Shown: positions 1 through 8,656, counted from the stretch's first letter. The stretch is 64,000 nt of DNA from an uncultured cyanobacterium (GCA_903903925.1 CAIVAU010000096.1:1-64000); one strand, 5' to 3'. Translations and numbers: made by a program. Notes: generated by a model from the sequence alone, not told the origin.

Positions 1-91
1 CGTATTCCACAATTTCTTTTCCGGCATCATGAATGCCCAGTGACATATTGAGTTTTCCTGACGCTGAAAAATTAGAGCTTATGTTTGACAT
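1..91 (-). CDS. 5' end of an unidentified gene running off the left edge
   Basis: An open frame starts with ATG at 91 on the minus strand and runs without a stop for 30 codons to the window edge, beginning MSNISSNFSASGKL. A GAGG Shine-Dalgarno-like sequence lies about 6 bases upstream. Only the N-terminus is visible and I do not recognise the family. A start further upstream (MPWFDEVF, same frame) is also possible. Confidence 0.4.
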   Translation of the reverse strand, partial: MSNISSNFSASGKLNMSLGIHDAGKEIVEY

Positions 92-119
92 AAAAACCTC
101 ATCAAACCAAGGCATATAA

Positions 120-226
120 AGAATAGGGAGCAGGGAATAGGGAATAGGGAATAGGGAATAGGGAATAGGGAATAGGGAATAGGGAGCAGGGAGCAGGGAA
201 TAGGGAGCAGGGAGTAGGGAATAGGA
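120..226. repeat. Short tandem repeat array of the gggaata/gggagca type
   Basis: The 7-bp unit gggaata is repeated many times, mixed with gggagca variants. Heptameric short tandemly repeated repetitive (STRR) sequences of this kind are well known in filamentous cyanobacteria. It lies between the partial gene on the left and the region around 311 and codes for nothing evident. Confidence 0.9.
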
Positions 227-228
227 GG

Positions 229-278
229 AGTTTCTTTCATTCATAACGGGTGGTGCGCCGCCAGTAGGACGTTCCTAA
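229..278. repeat. Dispersed repeat, copy 1 (second copy near 50593)
   Basis: The stretch containing cataacgggtggtgcgccgc recurs almost unchanged at about 50593-50643. In both places it directly follows a gggaata-type tandem array and the bases taggagg. The shared order suggests one composite non-coding repeat that moves or is copied as a unit. Confidence 0.7.
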
Positions 279-888
279 GCAATACCTAGCCTCTCGTAGC
301 AAATGTTACTATGCCCGACTTTCTGACCTTTCCAGATTTTTTGTATCATCCAAGATTTTATCGGGTTACCGTCATTAATGATGGGCGGCACTTTGCCCAA
401 AAACTTGTGACAAATGAATTACAGTTATACTACATACATATAAACAACTACAAGTGTAGCGGTAGTTGCTGTTTAAATTTTATGCGTTGTCCCAAATGTC
501 TTAAAAATATTATCGATTTCAACTGATAAATCCAGATGAAATTCTCACCATTTTTTTAGTTTTTTAAAATAAAACAACTTTCTCCTCCTCTTTTAATAGA
601 TTGACATTTTTAACTAGAATTTACTTTTTTTTAATGGGACATGTTCTGTGAGAATAAATGAGACCAATCTTTAAACCATATTTAAATCGTAGACTAGTTA
701 ACAATAATTGGATACTCAACAATAAATGATAGCGAGTCTTCGAGCGTCTGGACTTTTCTTCTTTAGCACGAGCTAATCACCTCCTTGTTGGATTTTTTTG
801 CATAAAGACGGTAGCAAATATTAATACAGAGAGGCAGAACTACAGCAAGTTCTCTCCCCTGCACCCCTGCCTCCCATATTACCCGAAG
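279..888. other. Long intergenic stretch with no convincing gene
   Basis: A 71-codon frame at 311-526 has no ribosome binding site and no recognisable composition, so I do not call it. The rest is A/T-rich. The only notable item is the very short frame behind a perfect Shine-Dalgarno at 716-769, listed separately. Confidence 0.6.
716..769 (-). CDS. Possible 17-residue peptide behind a perfect Shine-Dalgarno
   Basis: On the minus strand the sequence AAGGAGGTGAT (786-776) matches the anti-Shine-Dalgarno almost perfectly. Ten bases after its GGAGG core is a GTG at 769, followed by 17 codons for a Lys/Arg-rich peptide (MLKKKSPDARRLAIIYC) and a TGA. So strong a binding site in a non-coding stretch is unusual, but nothing else supports translation. 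It could equally be the start of a decayed gene. Confidence 0.2.
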   Translation of the reverse strand: MLKKKSPDARRLAIIYC

Positions 889-1302
889 CTAGGACGAGTG
901 TTGCTGATGGTGTTGGGCATGCATTTGCTGAAGTTGTTGCTGTTGTTGGGGAGTCAGCAATGCATTAATTTGACTTTCGGTAGATTCACGAATTTGTTTG
1001 AGTTGCCTTTTTTGGTCTGCACTCAGGTTCAACTGAGGTTTAGTGTGTTGTTGTCTTGCTTGTTGTTGTTGCGCCTTTTGTTCTGGTGTCAAGATAGCAT
1101 CAATTTGCTGCTTAGCAGACTGATGTATTTGTTTGATTTGCGCCTTCTGGTCTGAAGTCAGATTGAGTTTGTCCATCTCACTGTGCCCTTCACCTGCATG
1201 GGCTGGAGAGGCAACGGCAGCATTGTGAAATCCAGGAATCATGGGAGCAGCAGCAAAAATCACCGCAACTACTCCAGGCAACAAAAATAAAACTCTCTTC
1301 AT
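889..1302 (-). CDS. Spy/CpxP-like periplasmic protein
   Basis: The 137-residue product begins with a classical signal peptide (MKRVLFLLPGVVAVIFAAA) and then carries two similar segments of the form LNLTSDQKAQIKQI...LTPEQKAQ and LNLSADQKRQLKQI...LTPQQQQQ. These LTxxQ-containing repeats are the hallmark of the Spy/CpxP family of periplasmic ATP-independent chaperones and envelope-stress sensors. The C-terminus is Gln- and His-rich and ends in several His residues, which could bind metal (inference). It stands alone between non-coding stretches. The family call is fairly safe; the role here is not known. Confidence 0.75.
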   Translation of the reverse strand: MKRVLFLLPGVVAVIFAAAPMIPGFHNAAVASPAHAGEGHSEMDKLNLTSDQKAQIKQIHQSAKQQIDAILTPEQKAQQQQARQQHTKPQLNLSADQKRQLKQIRESTESQINALLTPQQQQQLQQMHAQHHQQHSS

Positions 1303-1674
1303 AACTACTCCGGTAAATTCTTTCGTTGGATTTGTTGAGATTCAACAACTCCATCTTAAGAAGGTTGAGAGCAAAATCTATGTGTCTAATTTCACAATAG
1401 ACGGATGACTTTAGTCATGATCTTACGGAGGCTTGATCAAGGTACATTCTATTCTAGAAAGCTCTATTCTCGATAACTCTACTAAAAAAAGATGGTATCT
1501 GATTACACTAGTATAATGCGGCGGAAATAAACCCATCATTTCAAACTGAATACAAGATCTGGTGAACAAATACCATAAATAATGAAATTAGCAGAAAATT
1601 TTTATAATTCTTGCGGCACAAATGTTATTTCCTTCAAAAGTCTGAAGTAATTACGATTTTCAATCCCTACACTA
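1303..1674. other. Intergenic stretch, upstream of the Spy-like gene
   Basis: No gene is evident here. It holds the upstream region of the minus-strand Spy-like gene and one copy of a dispersed repeat at 1507-1546. Otherwise the sequence is A/T-rich and unremarkable. Confidence 0.6.
1507..1546 (+). repeat. Dispersed 40-bp repeat, copy 1 of 3
   Basis: The element begins actagtataatg, contains gcggaaataaacccatcatt and ends tttcaaa. Close copies lie at 23953-23988 on the same strand and at 25535-25572 on the opposite strand. All three are intergenic. The length and conservation suggest a small non-autonomous repeat or the edge of one. Confidence 0.7.
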
Positions 1675-1719
1675 ATGGCAGAACTAGCAAAAATCGCTTT
1701 CCACAATAAAGAAATCTCA

Positions 1720-2133
1720 ATGCAAACGATTAAAAGGAGCGGCTCCCAGCCTTCACAGAAAGGGCCGGACGAATATTTCACTGGCACGGTACGCATTGAC
1801 CCTTTGTTTCAGCCAGTTGAAGGCGGGCGCGTGTCGGGCGGATTGGTCACTTTTGAACCAGGAGCACGCTCGGCATGGCACACGCATCCACTGGGACAGC
1901 ATTTGATTGTGGTATCAGGTTGCGGTTGGACGCAATGTGCAGGCGGCGCAAAGAAGGAAATCCGCGCAGGTGATGTAATTTCCTGCCCGTGCGGCAAGAA
2001 ACATTGGCACGGGGCAACCGCGACAACCGCTATGAGCCATATCGCCATTCAAGAGGCGCTTGACGGTAAAGCGGTCGAGTGGCTGGAAAAAGTTACAGAC
2101 GATGAATACCTGATGGAAGTTACCCCTGACTAA
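1720..2133 (+). CDS. Manganese cupin resembling bacterial (R)-hydroxynitrile lyase
   Basis: This is a 137-residue single-domain cupin. I start it at MQTIKRSG (1720) because the family begins there; an upstream in-frame ATG at 1675 would add 15 residues unlike the family. The metal ligands appear as His54, His56, Gln60 and His95, with a further His97. From memory this matches the spacing in the Granulicella tundricola cupin hydroxynitrile lyase, and the surrounding residues ([16 protein letters not shown], [21 protein letters not shown]) also agree well. The substrate here is unknown, and many relatives are simply called cupins. It lies 11 bases before a short-chain dehydrogenase gene and is probably co-transcribed with it. 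Both are visibly richer in G+C than their neighbours, which suggests transfer from a proteobacterium or similar donor. Confidence 0.75.
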   Translation: MQTIKRSGSQPSQKGPDEYFTGTVRIDPLFQPVEGGRVSGGLVTFEPGARSAWHTHPLGQHLIVVSGCGWTQCAGGAKKEIRAGDVISCPCGKKHWHGATATTAMSHIAIQEALDGKAVEWLEKVTDDEYLMEVTPD

Positions 2134-2144
2134 AGCATATAAAC

Positions 2145-2903
2145 ATGAATCCCACTTACAATTTCCAAAACCAAGTTGCCCTTGTCACCGGAGCCGGTTC
2201 AGGCATAGGTCTTGCAACTGCAAGAGCCTTTGCCGAAGCTGGTTCTGCCGTCGTGCTCGCCGACTACAATGAATCCGCGCTTCAAGTGGCAACCGAGGCC
2301 CTTACCTCTCAGGGTCATCAAGCCCTTGCAGTTACTTGTGACGTTACCGATGAAGCACAGGCTGCCGCAATGGTTGAGCGCACCGTATCTACGTTTGGTC
2401 GTCTCGACATGGCTTATAATAACGCCGGAATCCTCGGGCCAATGTGCGATATGACTGAAGAAACCGCAGAGGGCTTTGATCAAGTAAATGCGGTCAACCT
2501 GCGCGGCGTTTGGACTTGTATGAAGCATGAGCTATTGCAAATGCGCAAGCAAGGTAGCGGTGCGATTGTAAATTGCTCTTCTTTAGGCGGTCTGGTCGGG
2601 TTACCTGGTCGTGCAGCGTATCATGCCACCAAGCATGGTGTGATCGGTCTCACGAAGAGCGCCGCTTTGGATAATGCGAAACGTGGAATTCGCATTAATG
2701 CCATATGCCCCGGTTGCATTGATACGCCAATGGGTGATGGAATAGACCCCGCCGCTATGGAAGAATTTCTCAAAGATCAACCCATCGGTCGCATGGGTCG
2801 TCCCGAAGAAGTGGCAGCCACAGTGCTTTGGTTATGCAGTCCTAGTGCAAGTTTTATCCTCGGCGTCGCTTTGCCGGTCGATGGCGGATTCGTCGCCCAT
2901 TAA
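2145..2903 (+). CDS. Short-chain dehydrogenase/reductase (SDR)
   Basis: The 252-residue protein is a classical SDR. It has the nucleotide-binding TGAGSGIG motif at about residues 15-22, NNAG near residue 90, a Ser in the NCSS segment, and the catalytic YxxxK as Tyr159/Lys163. The C-terminus has the usual PVDGGF segment. An acidic residue after the second beta strand (LADYN) suggests NAD rather than NADP preference (inference). It probably forms a two-gene unit with the cupin upstream. The substrate cannot be deduced. The G+C-rich codon use matches the cupin and differs from the flanking genes. Confidence 0.85.
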   Translation: MNPTYNFQNQVALVTGAGSGIGLATARAFAEAGSAVVLADYNESALQVATEALTSQGHQALAVTCDVTDEAQAAAMVERTVSTFGRLDMAYNNAGILGPMCDMTEETAEGFDQVNAVNLRGVWTCMKHELLQMRKQGSGAIVNCSSLGGLVGLPGRAAYHATKHGVIGLTKSAALDNAKRGIRINAICPGCIDTPMGDGIDPAAMEEFLKDQPIGRMGRPEEVAATVLWLCSPSASFILGVALPVDGGFVAH

Positions 2904-3010
2904 GAAACCTAAGTTCAATGTTGTTATTTAATTAAAATAATTGGTGCGTCTTGCTCTGCATTTTTTACCAAGTCCAAAAATAAAACTTTTGAGTGTTACT
3001 AAAGTCTTCC

Positions 3011-3133
3011 ATGAAAAGCAAACTTGAAGCCATTGCAAAGCTTAGGCAGACAATGAATGAAATTGGCTCACGAGCCGTCCAAAGGGGTTTAACGCCACAC
3101 ATTTTGGAGTCAATCTTGAATGACGACGAATGA
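3011..3133 (+). CDS. Small antitoxin-like protein upstream of a PIN remnant
   Basis: A 40-residue frame starts at ATG 3011 (MKSKLEAIAKLRQTMNEIG) and ends with LNDDE. Its stop overlaps the start of the following PIN-family frame by 14 bases, the typical coupling of a small antitoxin with a PIN toxin. The size and helical composition fit the short proteins found before PIN toxins of the putative toxin-antitoxin PIN family. It is the only intact part of this locus. Confidence 0.45.
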   Translation: MKSKLEAIAKLRQTMNEIGSRAVQRGLTPHILESILNDDE

Positions 3134-3258
3134 AAGACGGTTTGTGTGTGATGTCAATGTTATGATTAGCGCTGTGTTACTACCAGGGAACAAACCAGAT
3201 CGTGCACTCAGGAAAGCTCAAAATTTGGGAGAATTGTTGGTGTCCGAGACCATTTGGC
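3120..3258 (+). pseudogene. PIN-domain toxin, truncated after about 46 residues
   Basis: The frame begins MTTNERRFVCDVNVMISAVL and has the first PIN aspartate in the FVCDVNVMISA strand, followed by ALRKAQ and GELLVSETIW, typical of the putative PIN toxin family. A full toxin is about 130-140 residues. The family likeness stops where the last codons of the convergent ABC transporter gene begin (stop codon at 3261-3259). The frame continues to 3311 as unrelated sequence read antisense to that gene. The other catalytic Asp/Glu residues are missing, so it should be inactive. Confidence 0.65.
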
Positions 3259-5703
3259 TCAAACAATGTCTTTCCGCTTTTGCAACCACAACGCTACACT
3301 CAAACAAATGACAGTTTGCAGAAGGAGAATACCCCAATTTAAGTTGAGGTTCTTCCAAGTTGGATCATAAACGGGGGAAGCTGTAAAAATCTTATCTAAT
3401 GGCATCGCGCCTGGAGTTTTTGTCATCTTTGGTATCATCTCGTTGACGTTGACTAAAGATCCATAAGCACCCATTGACCATCGACTGATTGTCAGCCAGC
3501 TTAGTTTACCTGGTAATCCTTTCAGTTCAAAAAGCACCCCTGATAAAATGATTTGCGGAATCATAATTAAGGGAAGAATGCTATTTGCTTCGTTTTCATT
3601 TTTGACAAAGGCTGAAATCATTAAACTTAAGCTGATACTAGCCATAAGAGTTAGAAAGCCAGTAATACCTAAGCCCAGAAACCAAGGCACGAGGCTAGAT
3701 TGTGGAGATTTAAATCCGACTATTACGGTTAAAACAATCAACAGGGTTTGAGCAATTGTTAACCCAGAACGAATTAGGATTTTAGAACCTAAATAGGGGA
3801 ATAAGCCCAGATTTATCAGTCTCTCTCTGGCATAAATGGCTGATTCCTTGACAATTTCGCGCACAGAACTAGAAAGTCCAATCCAAATTCCAATACAACT
3901 GAAGATGAACAGTACCTTAAGTGCTAAGGGTCCTTGGGTGATTTCTGGAGGATTCAGTTTATTCAGGGGGGTCTGATCGTGTAAGATCCAGGCTGTGAGG
4001 GCTATTGCAATAGGGCCTGATAACAGAGAGAAAATCAAGCTGGCGCGATCGCGTAGCACTAATTGGAGATATCGCTGACTCAGCAACCACAACTGTTTAA
4101 CAGGTGATATCCCTGTGTTGATGGTATCAGTAGCCTTAGAATTATTCTGATTACCAGGACTAAGAAGGGATCTAACGTAGGTATGATACTCTGGGGATGT
4201 GGCGTATTTCTGCGACCAATAGTCAACGATCGCTCGAACATCATTTGGAGTATTGCCTTGGTCTAATTTAATATAGATATCTGAGAAGTATTTTAAGTCA
4301 ATAGACGGCATTTCAAAAAACTGTAGCGCTTGTTGGGGTGGGCCAAAGTAGCACAGTTTTCCTCCCCTACCCATGAAAGTTATGCGATCGCAAACCTCTA
4401 TGTTGGCAGTTGCATGGGTCACTAACACCACTGTTCGCCCTTGATCTGCTAACTCTCTCAATAATTTCATCATCTCTTTGTCCAAACCTGGATCAAGACC
4501 AGAAGTTGGTTCATCCAAGAAGAACAGTTTGGGATCTGCTAATAGTTCCACACCAATGCTGACACGTTTACGCTGTCCACCGCTGAGGTTACGAATATAG
4601 TTAGTTTTAACGTGACTCAGCTTAATTTGTTCTAACGTGGTTTCAACGACCTGCTTCACATCCGTGTCTGGTGGTAGTCGCAGCTTGCAAGCGTAAGCCA
4701 AAACTTCTTCAACTGTCAAGTCGGGATGCACAATGTCATCTTGGGGGACATAGCCAATTTGCGATCGGTAAACTGCCCAGTTTTGCCGCAAGTTATCTCC
4801 ATTGAGAAATACTGTGCCAGAAGATACTGGTTCAATTCCTAGAAGAGATTTCATTAGAGTGGACTTACCTGCGCCGCTTCCACCAACTAACGCAACTAAT
4901 TGTCCTGGTTCAATTACCAGAGACACATCGTTGAGGATAACTTTTTCGCGTCCCTCCTTGTCTTTAACTTTCCGGAGTAGTTGATGAACATCGAGGCGAA
5001 TTCGACTACCAGTATTCTGTACTTCTAGATATTCATGATGATAAAGCAGACTAAATGGACCAATCTGAATCATGTTACCATTCTTCAGAGGGAAGCGTTT
5101 TAAGACCCGTTTGCCGTCAACAAAAGTTCCATTTGTACTGAGGTCATGTAGAACATGACCTCCTTGACTATCAGGATAAATGGTGGCGTGCAAGCGGGAA
5201 ACTGTAGGTGCTTCTAACTGCATCGAAGAATATTCGGGTTTGAGGGCACGACCCAGTTGTACGGGCCATTCCTTCAAGCCTTTCAAACCCAAACGACGCT
5301 TGCTAGGCATCACTAAGTGACCCTCGTCCGTACCAGAGGGATTGCAATAAGTGAATAAGATTCGGTCGTGGGGATATTGTCCAATTTCCAGCTGCATTCC
5401 ATTTTTTAACAGACAGCCTTCATAAGAATTGATTCGGGTGTGATTGATAAATATTCCATTGCGGCTAGTATTTGAACCATCACCATCGTAAATTCGATAG
5501 TCTTCTCCTTCTTTTTTTAAAATTGCCTGCCGTCTGGAGACAACTTCCCAGTCTACATATACTTGTAAATCTGCCCAATCGCGATCGCGTCCCAATCGAT
5601 GTTCATCTTTTTCGAGAGGAAGCTGAAGGGTTTTACCTTGATTATTCAATATTAAAAAAGTTTGAGGATTAACATGCGTTACTTCTTCAAATTTACTATT
5701 CAT
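3259..5703 (-). CDS. ABC-2 type exporter with two N-terminal FHA domains
   Basis: The 814-residue protein combines two forkhead-associated phosphopeptide-binding domains (about residues 33-105 and 148-215, each with a GR...SR.H/Q pattern), an ABC ATPase and a membrane domain. Walker A is GGSGAGKST at 274-282, the signature is LSGGQRKR, and Walker B is followed by DEPTSGLDP. About six hydrophobic segments follow from around residue 555. The order ATPase then permease in one chain is that of ABCG-type half transporters, and FHA-ABC fusions include mycobacterial Rv1747, which is controlled by Ser/Thr kinases. A kinase-dependent exporter of lipids or envelope material is therefore plausible (inference). 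Its 3' end truncates the PIN remnant. Confidence 0.85.
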   Translation of the reverse strand: MNSKFEEVTHVNPQTFLILNNQGKTLQLPLEKDEHRLGRDRDWADLQVYVDWEVVSRRQAILKKEGEDYRIYDGDGSNTSRNGIFINHTRINSYEGCLLKNGMQLEIGQYPHDRILFTYCNPSGTDEGHLVMPSKRRLGLKGLKEWPVQLGRALKPEYSSMQLEAPTVSRLHATIYPDSQGGHVLHDLSTNGTFVDGKRVLKRFPLKNGNMIQIGPFSLLYHHEYLEVQNTGSRIRLDVHQLLRKVKDKEGREKVILNDVSLVIEPGQLVALVGGSGAGKSTLMKSLLGIEPVSSGTVFLNGDNLRQNWAVYRSQIGYVPQDDIVHPDLTVEEVLAYACKLRLPPDTDVKQVVETTLEQIKLSHVKTNYIRNLSGGQRKRVSIGVELLADPKLFFLDEPTSGLDPGLDKEMMKLLRELADQGRTVVLVTHATANIEVCDRITFMGRGGKLCYFGPPQQALQFFEMPSIDLKYFSDIYIKLDQGNTPNDVRAIVDYWSQKYATSPEYHTYVRSLLSPGNQNNSKATDTINTGISPVKQLWLLSQRYLQLVLRDRASLIFSLLSGPIAIALTAWILHDQTPLNKLNPPEITQGPLALKVLFIFSCIGIWIGLSSSVREIVKESAIYARERLINLGLFPYLGSKILIRSGLTIAQTLLIVLTVIVGFKSPQSSLVPWFLGLGITGFLTLMASISLSLMISAFVKNENEANSILPLIMIPQIILSGVLFELKGLPGKLSWLTISRWSMGAYGSLVNVNEMIPKMTKTPGAMPLDKIFTASPVYDPTWKNLNLNWGILLLQTVICLSVALWLQKRKDIV

Positions 5704-5979
5704 AAGATTAATTATTTATTTGTCTTCTTCAATAATTATTAAGAAAATACATATATCCGTCAACAAATCTTTTTACATAGCAACATTTTTTACTTGTAAA
5801 AACATAAGGATACTGAACCAATACTATACCCGAATTTCTCACGCCCAAGGTGTAGGGAGATGGGGAAGAAATACAAGTGATCAATCTAGGTAGAGAGTCA
5901 GCAAGGGTCGGTTGGTGAGGAAGACATTTCTCCCCCACACTCCCCACACTCCCCACACTCCCCACACCCCCCACACTCT
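5704..5979. other. Intergenic stretch with a C-rich tandem repeat
   Basis: This lies downstream of the radical SAM gene and upstream of the ABC exporter, both on the minus strand. Apart from the ccccacact array near its right end, I see nothing coding. Frames in it reflect the repeat (Gly-Val-Gly-Ser reading). Confidence 0.6.
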
Positions 5980-5982
5980 CTA
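5932..5982. repeat. Tandem repeat of a 10-bp ccccacactc unit
   Basis: The unit ccccacactc occurs about five times in a row and ends a few bases past the stop codon of the radical SAM gene. Similar C-rich or G-rich arrays occur in this window at 31270-31360, 33040-33165 and 43380-43575. Confidence 0.85.
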
Positions 5983-7566
5983 TCTCACGCTAGCCGGTTG
6001 CAAATTTGCTTCTGCTGCCAAAAATTCAGCAGCTTGGGCTTCAATTTCGTCACGCACAATTTTGCGGTACTCAATGAAGTGTTCAATCGCGGCGCAATTA
6101 CTCAGGTAAGGCACAAATACATTTGGATTGTGCCAGAGAATTGTGAAGAACTGACGCCAAAACTGGAAGCGTGTGTTGCGCTTGACACCCTGTCGCCAGC
6201 AGATGATCAGCACTGCCCGCATCTCAATCCACTCCAACATTCTTAATGGTACTTTGTGAGCTGCTGGCTTCATTTCCTTGTAGTGCCGATAGACTCGCGA
6301 CAGGTAGCGACTCGGTTCATACAATTCCCAGAAACAGTTTGCATACTCACGAACAAGTTCTTCTAGAGGTCGGGTAGGAATAAAGTTAGTCAATGTCATT
6401 TGGTGACCAGAGGTCTCTTCGCTTCCCGACCGTAGACGACCTTCTTGATGGAGTCGTTTCCACAAGGGGGTATTCGGTAAAGCTTGTAGCAAACCGAACA
6501 TTGCTTTTGGGATAGATGTCGCTTCTACAAAGTCGATGATGCGATCGCCCGCCCCTGTTTTTTCACCATCAAAGCCAAGGATAAAACCTGCCATCACAGT
6601 CAGACCGGCACGATTAATTGTCTGAACCGATTCTGCTAGAGAGTTGCGTGTATTTTGGAACTTCTTGGTGAGGGACAAGCTTTCTGTATCTGGCGTCTCA
6701 ATCCCCAGAAATACTGCTGTGAAGTTGGCTTTCAGCATCAGATCCAACAATTCCTGATCTTGTGCGAGATCCACCGAAGCTTCGGTTGCCAAACGAAAGG
6801 GGTAGCTATGGGCTGCCATCCAGGGACCGAGTTCACGCAGCATAAGTTTGACATTGCGCTTGTTGCCGATGAAGTTGTCATCAACGACAAAAACAGAACG
6901 CCGCCAGCCCAGGTCGTACAGAGTCTGCAACTCAGCCAGCAGTTGTGCAGGTGTTTTGGTACGCGGCTTCCGCCCATACAGCACAATGATGTCGCAGAAC
7001 TCGCACTCAAAGGGACAGCCCCGCGAAAACTGCACCGACATCTCGTTGTAGACCTTGAAATCCAGCAGGTCAAATCGGGGAATTGGGGTGCTAGTAACAT
7101 CAGGTTTTTCGCCCCAAGCGCGGAATATGCCTGAAGTTTCGCCCCGATTCAAAGCCTCGACCAACATTGGTAGGGTAATCTCACCCTCATCTAAAACCAG
7201 AAAGTCTGCCCCTGCTGACTGCGCTACTTCGGGAACGGATGTTACATAGGGTCCACCCACCGCTACAAGCACACCACGCCGCTTTGCCTCGCAGATGAGG
7301 TGCAGCATATCAGGTTTCTGAACAATCATCCCTGATATAATGACTAGATCTGCCCATGCCCAGTCGGCTTCGGTTTCAAATCGAACATTACGATCTACCA
7401 AGCGGAACTCCCAAGTCTGGGGCAAAATAGCCGCAACTGTGATCAGACCTAGAGGGGGGAGTGATACCTTGCGCCCGATCAATTCTAATGCTTTATCAAA
7501 CGACCAAAATGACTTAGGAAACAGGGGATATAAAAGTAAAACTCGCAATTCAATACCAATCCTCAA
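5980..7566 (-). CDS. B12-binding radical SAM protein (DUF4070-type)
   Basis: The 528-residue protein has an N-terminal cobalamin-binding-like Rossmann domain (residues about 8-145, with PPLGL, VDRN and GGP segments) and a radical SAM core. The iron-sulfur ligands form CxxxCxxC as Cys184, Cys188 and Cys191 in a RGCPFECEFCD context. The C-terminal third matches what I remember of the DUF4070 extension. Relatives include the hopanoid methylase HpnP and many cyanobacterial proteins beginning with PLFPKSFW, whose function is unknown. A methyl transfer or radical rearrangement on a lipid or pigment is possible, but no neighbour supports a substrate. The family call is strong and the reaction is open. 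Confidence 0.85.
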   Translation of the reverse strand: MRIGIELRVLLLYPLFPKSFWSFDKALELIGRKVSLPPLGLITVAAILPQTWEFRLVDRNVRFETEADWAWADLVIISGMIVQKPDMLHLICEAKRRGVLVAVGGPYVTSVPEVAQSAGADFLVLDEGEITLPMLVEALNRGETSGIFRAWGEKPDVTSTPIPRFDLLDFKVYNEMSVQFSRGCPFECEFCDIIVLYGRKPRTKTPAQLLAELQTLYDLGWRRSVFVVDDNFIGNKRNVKLMLRELGPWMAAHSYPFRLATEASVDLAQDQELLDLMLKANFTAVFLGIETPDTESLSLTKKFQNTRNSLAESVQTINRAGLTVMAGFILGFDGEKTGAGDRIIDFVEATSIPKAMFGLLQALPNTPLWKRLHQEGRLRSGSEETSGHQMTLTNFIPTRPLEELVREYANCFWELYEPSRYLSRVYRHYKEMKPAAHKVPLRMLEWIEMRAVLIICWRQGVKRNTRFQFWRQFFTILWHNPNVFVPYLSNCAAIEHFIEYRKIVRDEIEAQAAEFLAAEANLQPASVR

Positions 7567-7732
7567 ACTAAAAAACTATAAGCAGCAACTAAACTTCTTC
7601 GCCAACCTTGTTTAATTTTTCTGGAATAAGCTATTTTTATTATCTTAAGATGTAAAGATATCACCTAAAACAAAGATTTCAAAATAACCAATAATTTAAC
7701 AAAATTTTGCAATATAGCAGAATTCAGGAGGG
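7567..7732. other. A/T-rich intergenic region upstream of the radical SAM gene
   Basis: This is the upstream region of the minus-strand radical SAM gene. It is rich in A and T, with no recognisable gene or repeat. Confidence 0.5.
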
Positions 7733-7867
7733 CGGGGTCACTCCAGCGCCAACGCATTTAAAATCAGCGCAAGGGCTTTGGTTGTGAATGGTAAGTCTTC
7801 GATTACTAAAGCACAGGCTAAAGTTTTAAGTGAATATTTTAAGGTGTCGTCTAGTTTGTTTATTTAA
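7733..7867 (+). pseudogene. C-terminal remnant of a HigA-like HTH antitoxin
   Basis: A plus-strand frame ends ALVVNGKSSITKAQAKVL...YFKVSSSLFI and a stop at 7865-7867. This matches the end of cyanobacterial HTH-type antitoxins, in which a VVNGKRSISKAQAKAL-like helix is followed by F.VSP.LFI. No start codon and no N-terminal domain are present, so it is a fragment. It is not covered by another gene. Confidence 0.5.
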
Positions 7868-7940
7868 GCTAACAATTTATCTAGGTCAGGAAATTATGGT
7901 TTTGGCAGTTGTAAAATCTTTCTACAATCCCAAAATCATG

Positions 7941-8492
7941 TTATCCGTTGATAATTTGTGCTACGGAAACCAAAATATCAGGAAATGCAAGCGGTTGAAT
8001 TATTCCTGCAGTCAAAGTGAATTTTGTAGTATATTCTCCATCTAAAGGTTCTCGAAACACGATCAATTGTAACTTTTTCAAGTTAACAACCCAATATTCT
8101 TGAATATTAGCTTCTGCGTAGATTTTGCTTTTTGTTTCTAAATCTTTCTCTAAGCTAGAGTTAGCATACTCAATCAGCCAAAAAATATTTTCTGGATAGG
8201 GGTGATGTTCTCGATACTCACGTCCTAAACGTTGGACTATCGCAATGTCTGGTTCGGGTTCCGAATTGTTGGGTAAAGTGATCGGCTTGGCTTGACGTAT
8301 TGTAGCAGGTGTGCCTAGTAAATTCGTTAAATACTCACCAGCTTCATGACTACAATAAGCGTGAGGTTCCCCTTCCGGCGACATTTCGACAATTTCTCCC
8401 TTGAGTAATTCTACTTTGCGTGAACTCAAAATGCCAGCACTAATCATGTGATGATATTCGTCTATCGTCCATTTAGCGGCGATAACGGTCAT
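7941..8492 (-). CDS. Uma2 family protein (PD-(D/E)XK nuclease-like)
   Basis: The 183-residue protein has the standard Uma2 (DUF820) pattern. An EPDIAIV strand supplies the Asp, a LIEYANSSLEKDLETK segment supplies the Glu and Lys, and the conserved YAEANIQEYWVVNL follows. Cyanobacterial genomes carry dozens of these restriction-nuclease-fold genes, often isolated and of unknown role; some are linked to mobile elements. The length is usual for the family. The start is chosen at MTVIAAKWTIDEYH, with upstream sequence gaggaatcaattgcc supplying a possible binding site. Confidence 0.85.
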   Translation of the reverse strand: MTVIAAKWTIDEYHHMISAGILSSRKVELLKGEIVEMSPEGEPHAYCSHEAGEYLTNLLGTPATIRQAKPITLPNNSEPEPDIAIVQRLGREYREHHPYPENIFWLIEYANSSLEKDLETKSKIYAEANIQEYWVVNLKKLQLIVFREPLDGEYTTKFTLTAGIIQPLAFPDILVSVAQIING

Positions 8493-8656
8493 GGCAATTG
8501 ATTCCTCCCGATGATTTTTTATTCTATATTAAAGGGTACTACGATTAATTGCACTCTCAACTCAGCACTAGCTGACCAGCATTGCTCAACTTGGTGTAAA
8601 TTTATCATGCAACCAAACTACAATGTCAACTAGGTTGTTATAGAGGCTGAATTAAC

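Noticed and set aside
311..526. 71-codon frame with several Cys residues
   Set aside because: No ribosome binding site, no family resemblance and irregular composition; likely chance.
776..786. tcacctcctt looked like the 3' end of a 16S rRNA gene
   Set aside because: No rRNA sequence precedes it; it is simply a Shine-Dalgarno on the opposite strand.
5729..5974. Gly-Val-Gly-Ser repeat frame
   Set aside because: Produced by the ccccacactc tandem repeat; no binding site or family.
5980..7566. Naming the radical SAM gene hpnP (hopanoid 2-methylase)
   Set aside because: It shares the B12/radical SAM/DUF4070 layout, but the N-terminus is of another cyanobacterial subfamily and no hopanoid genes adjoin.
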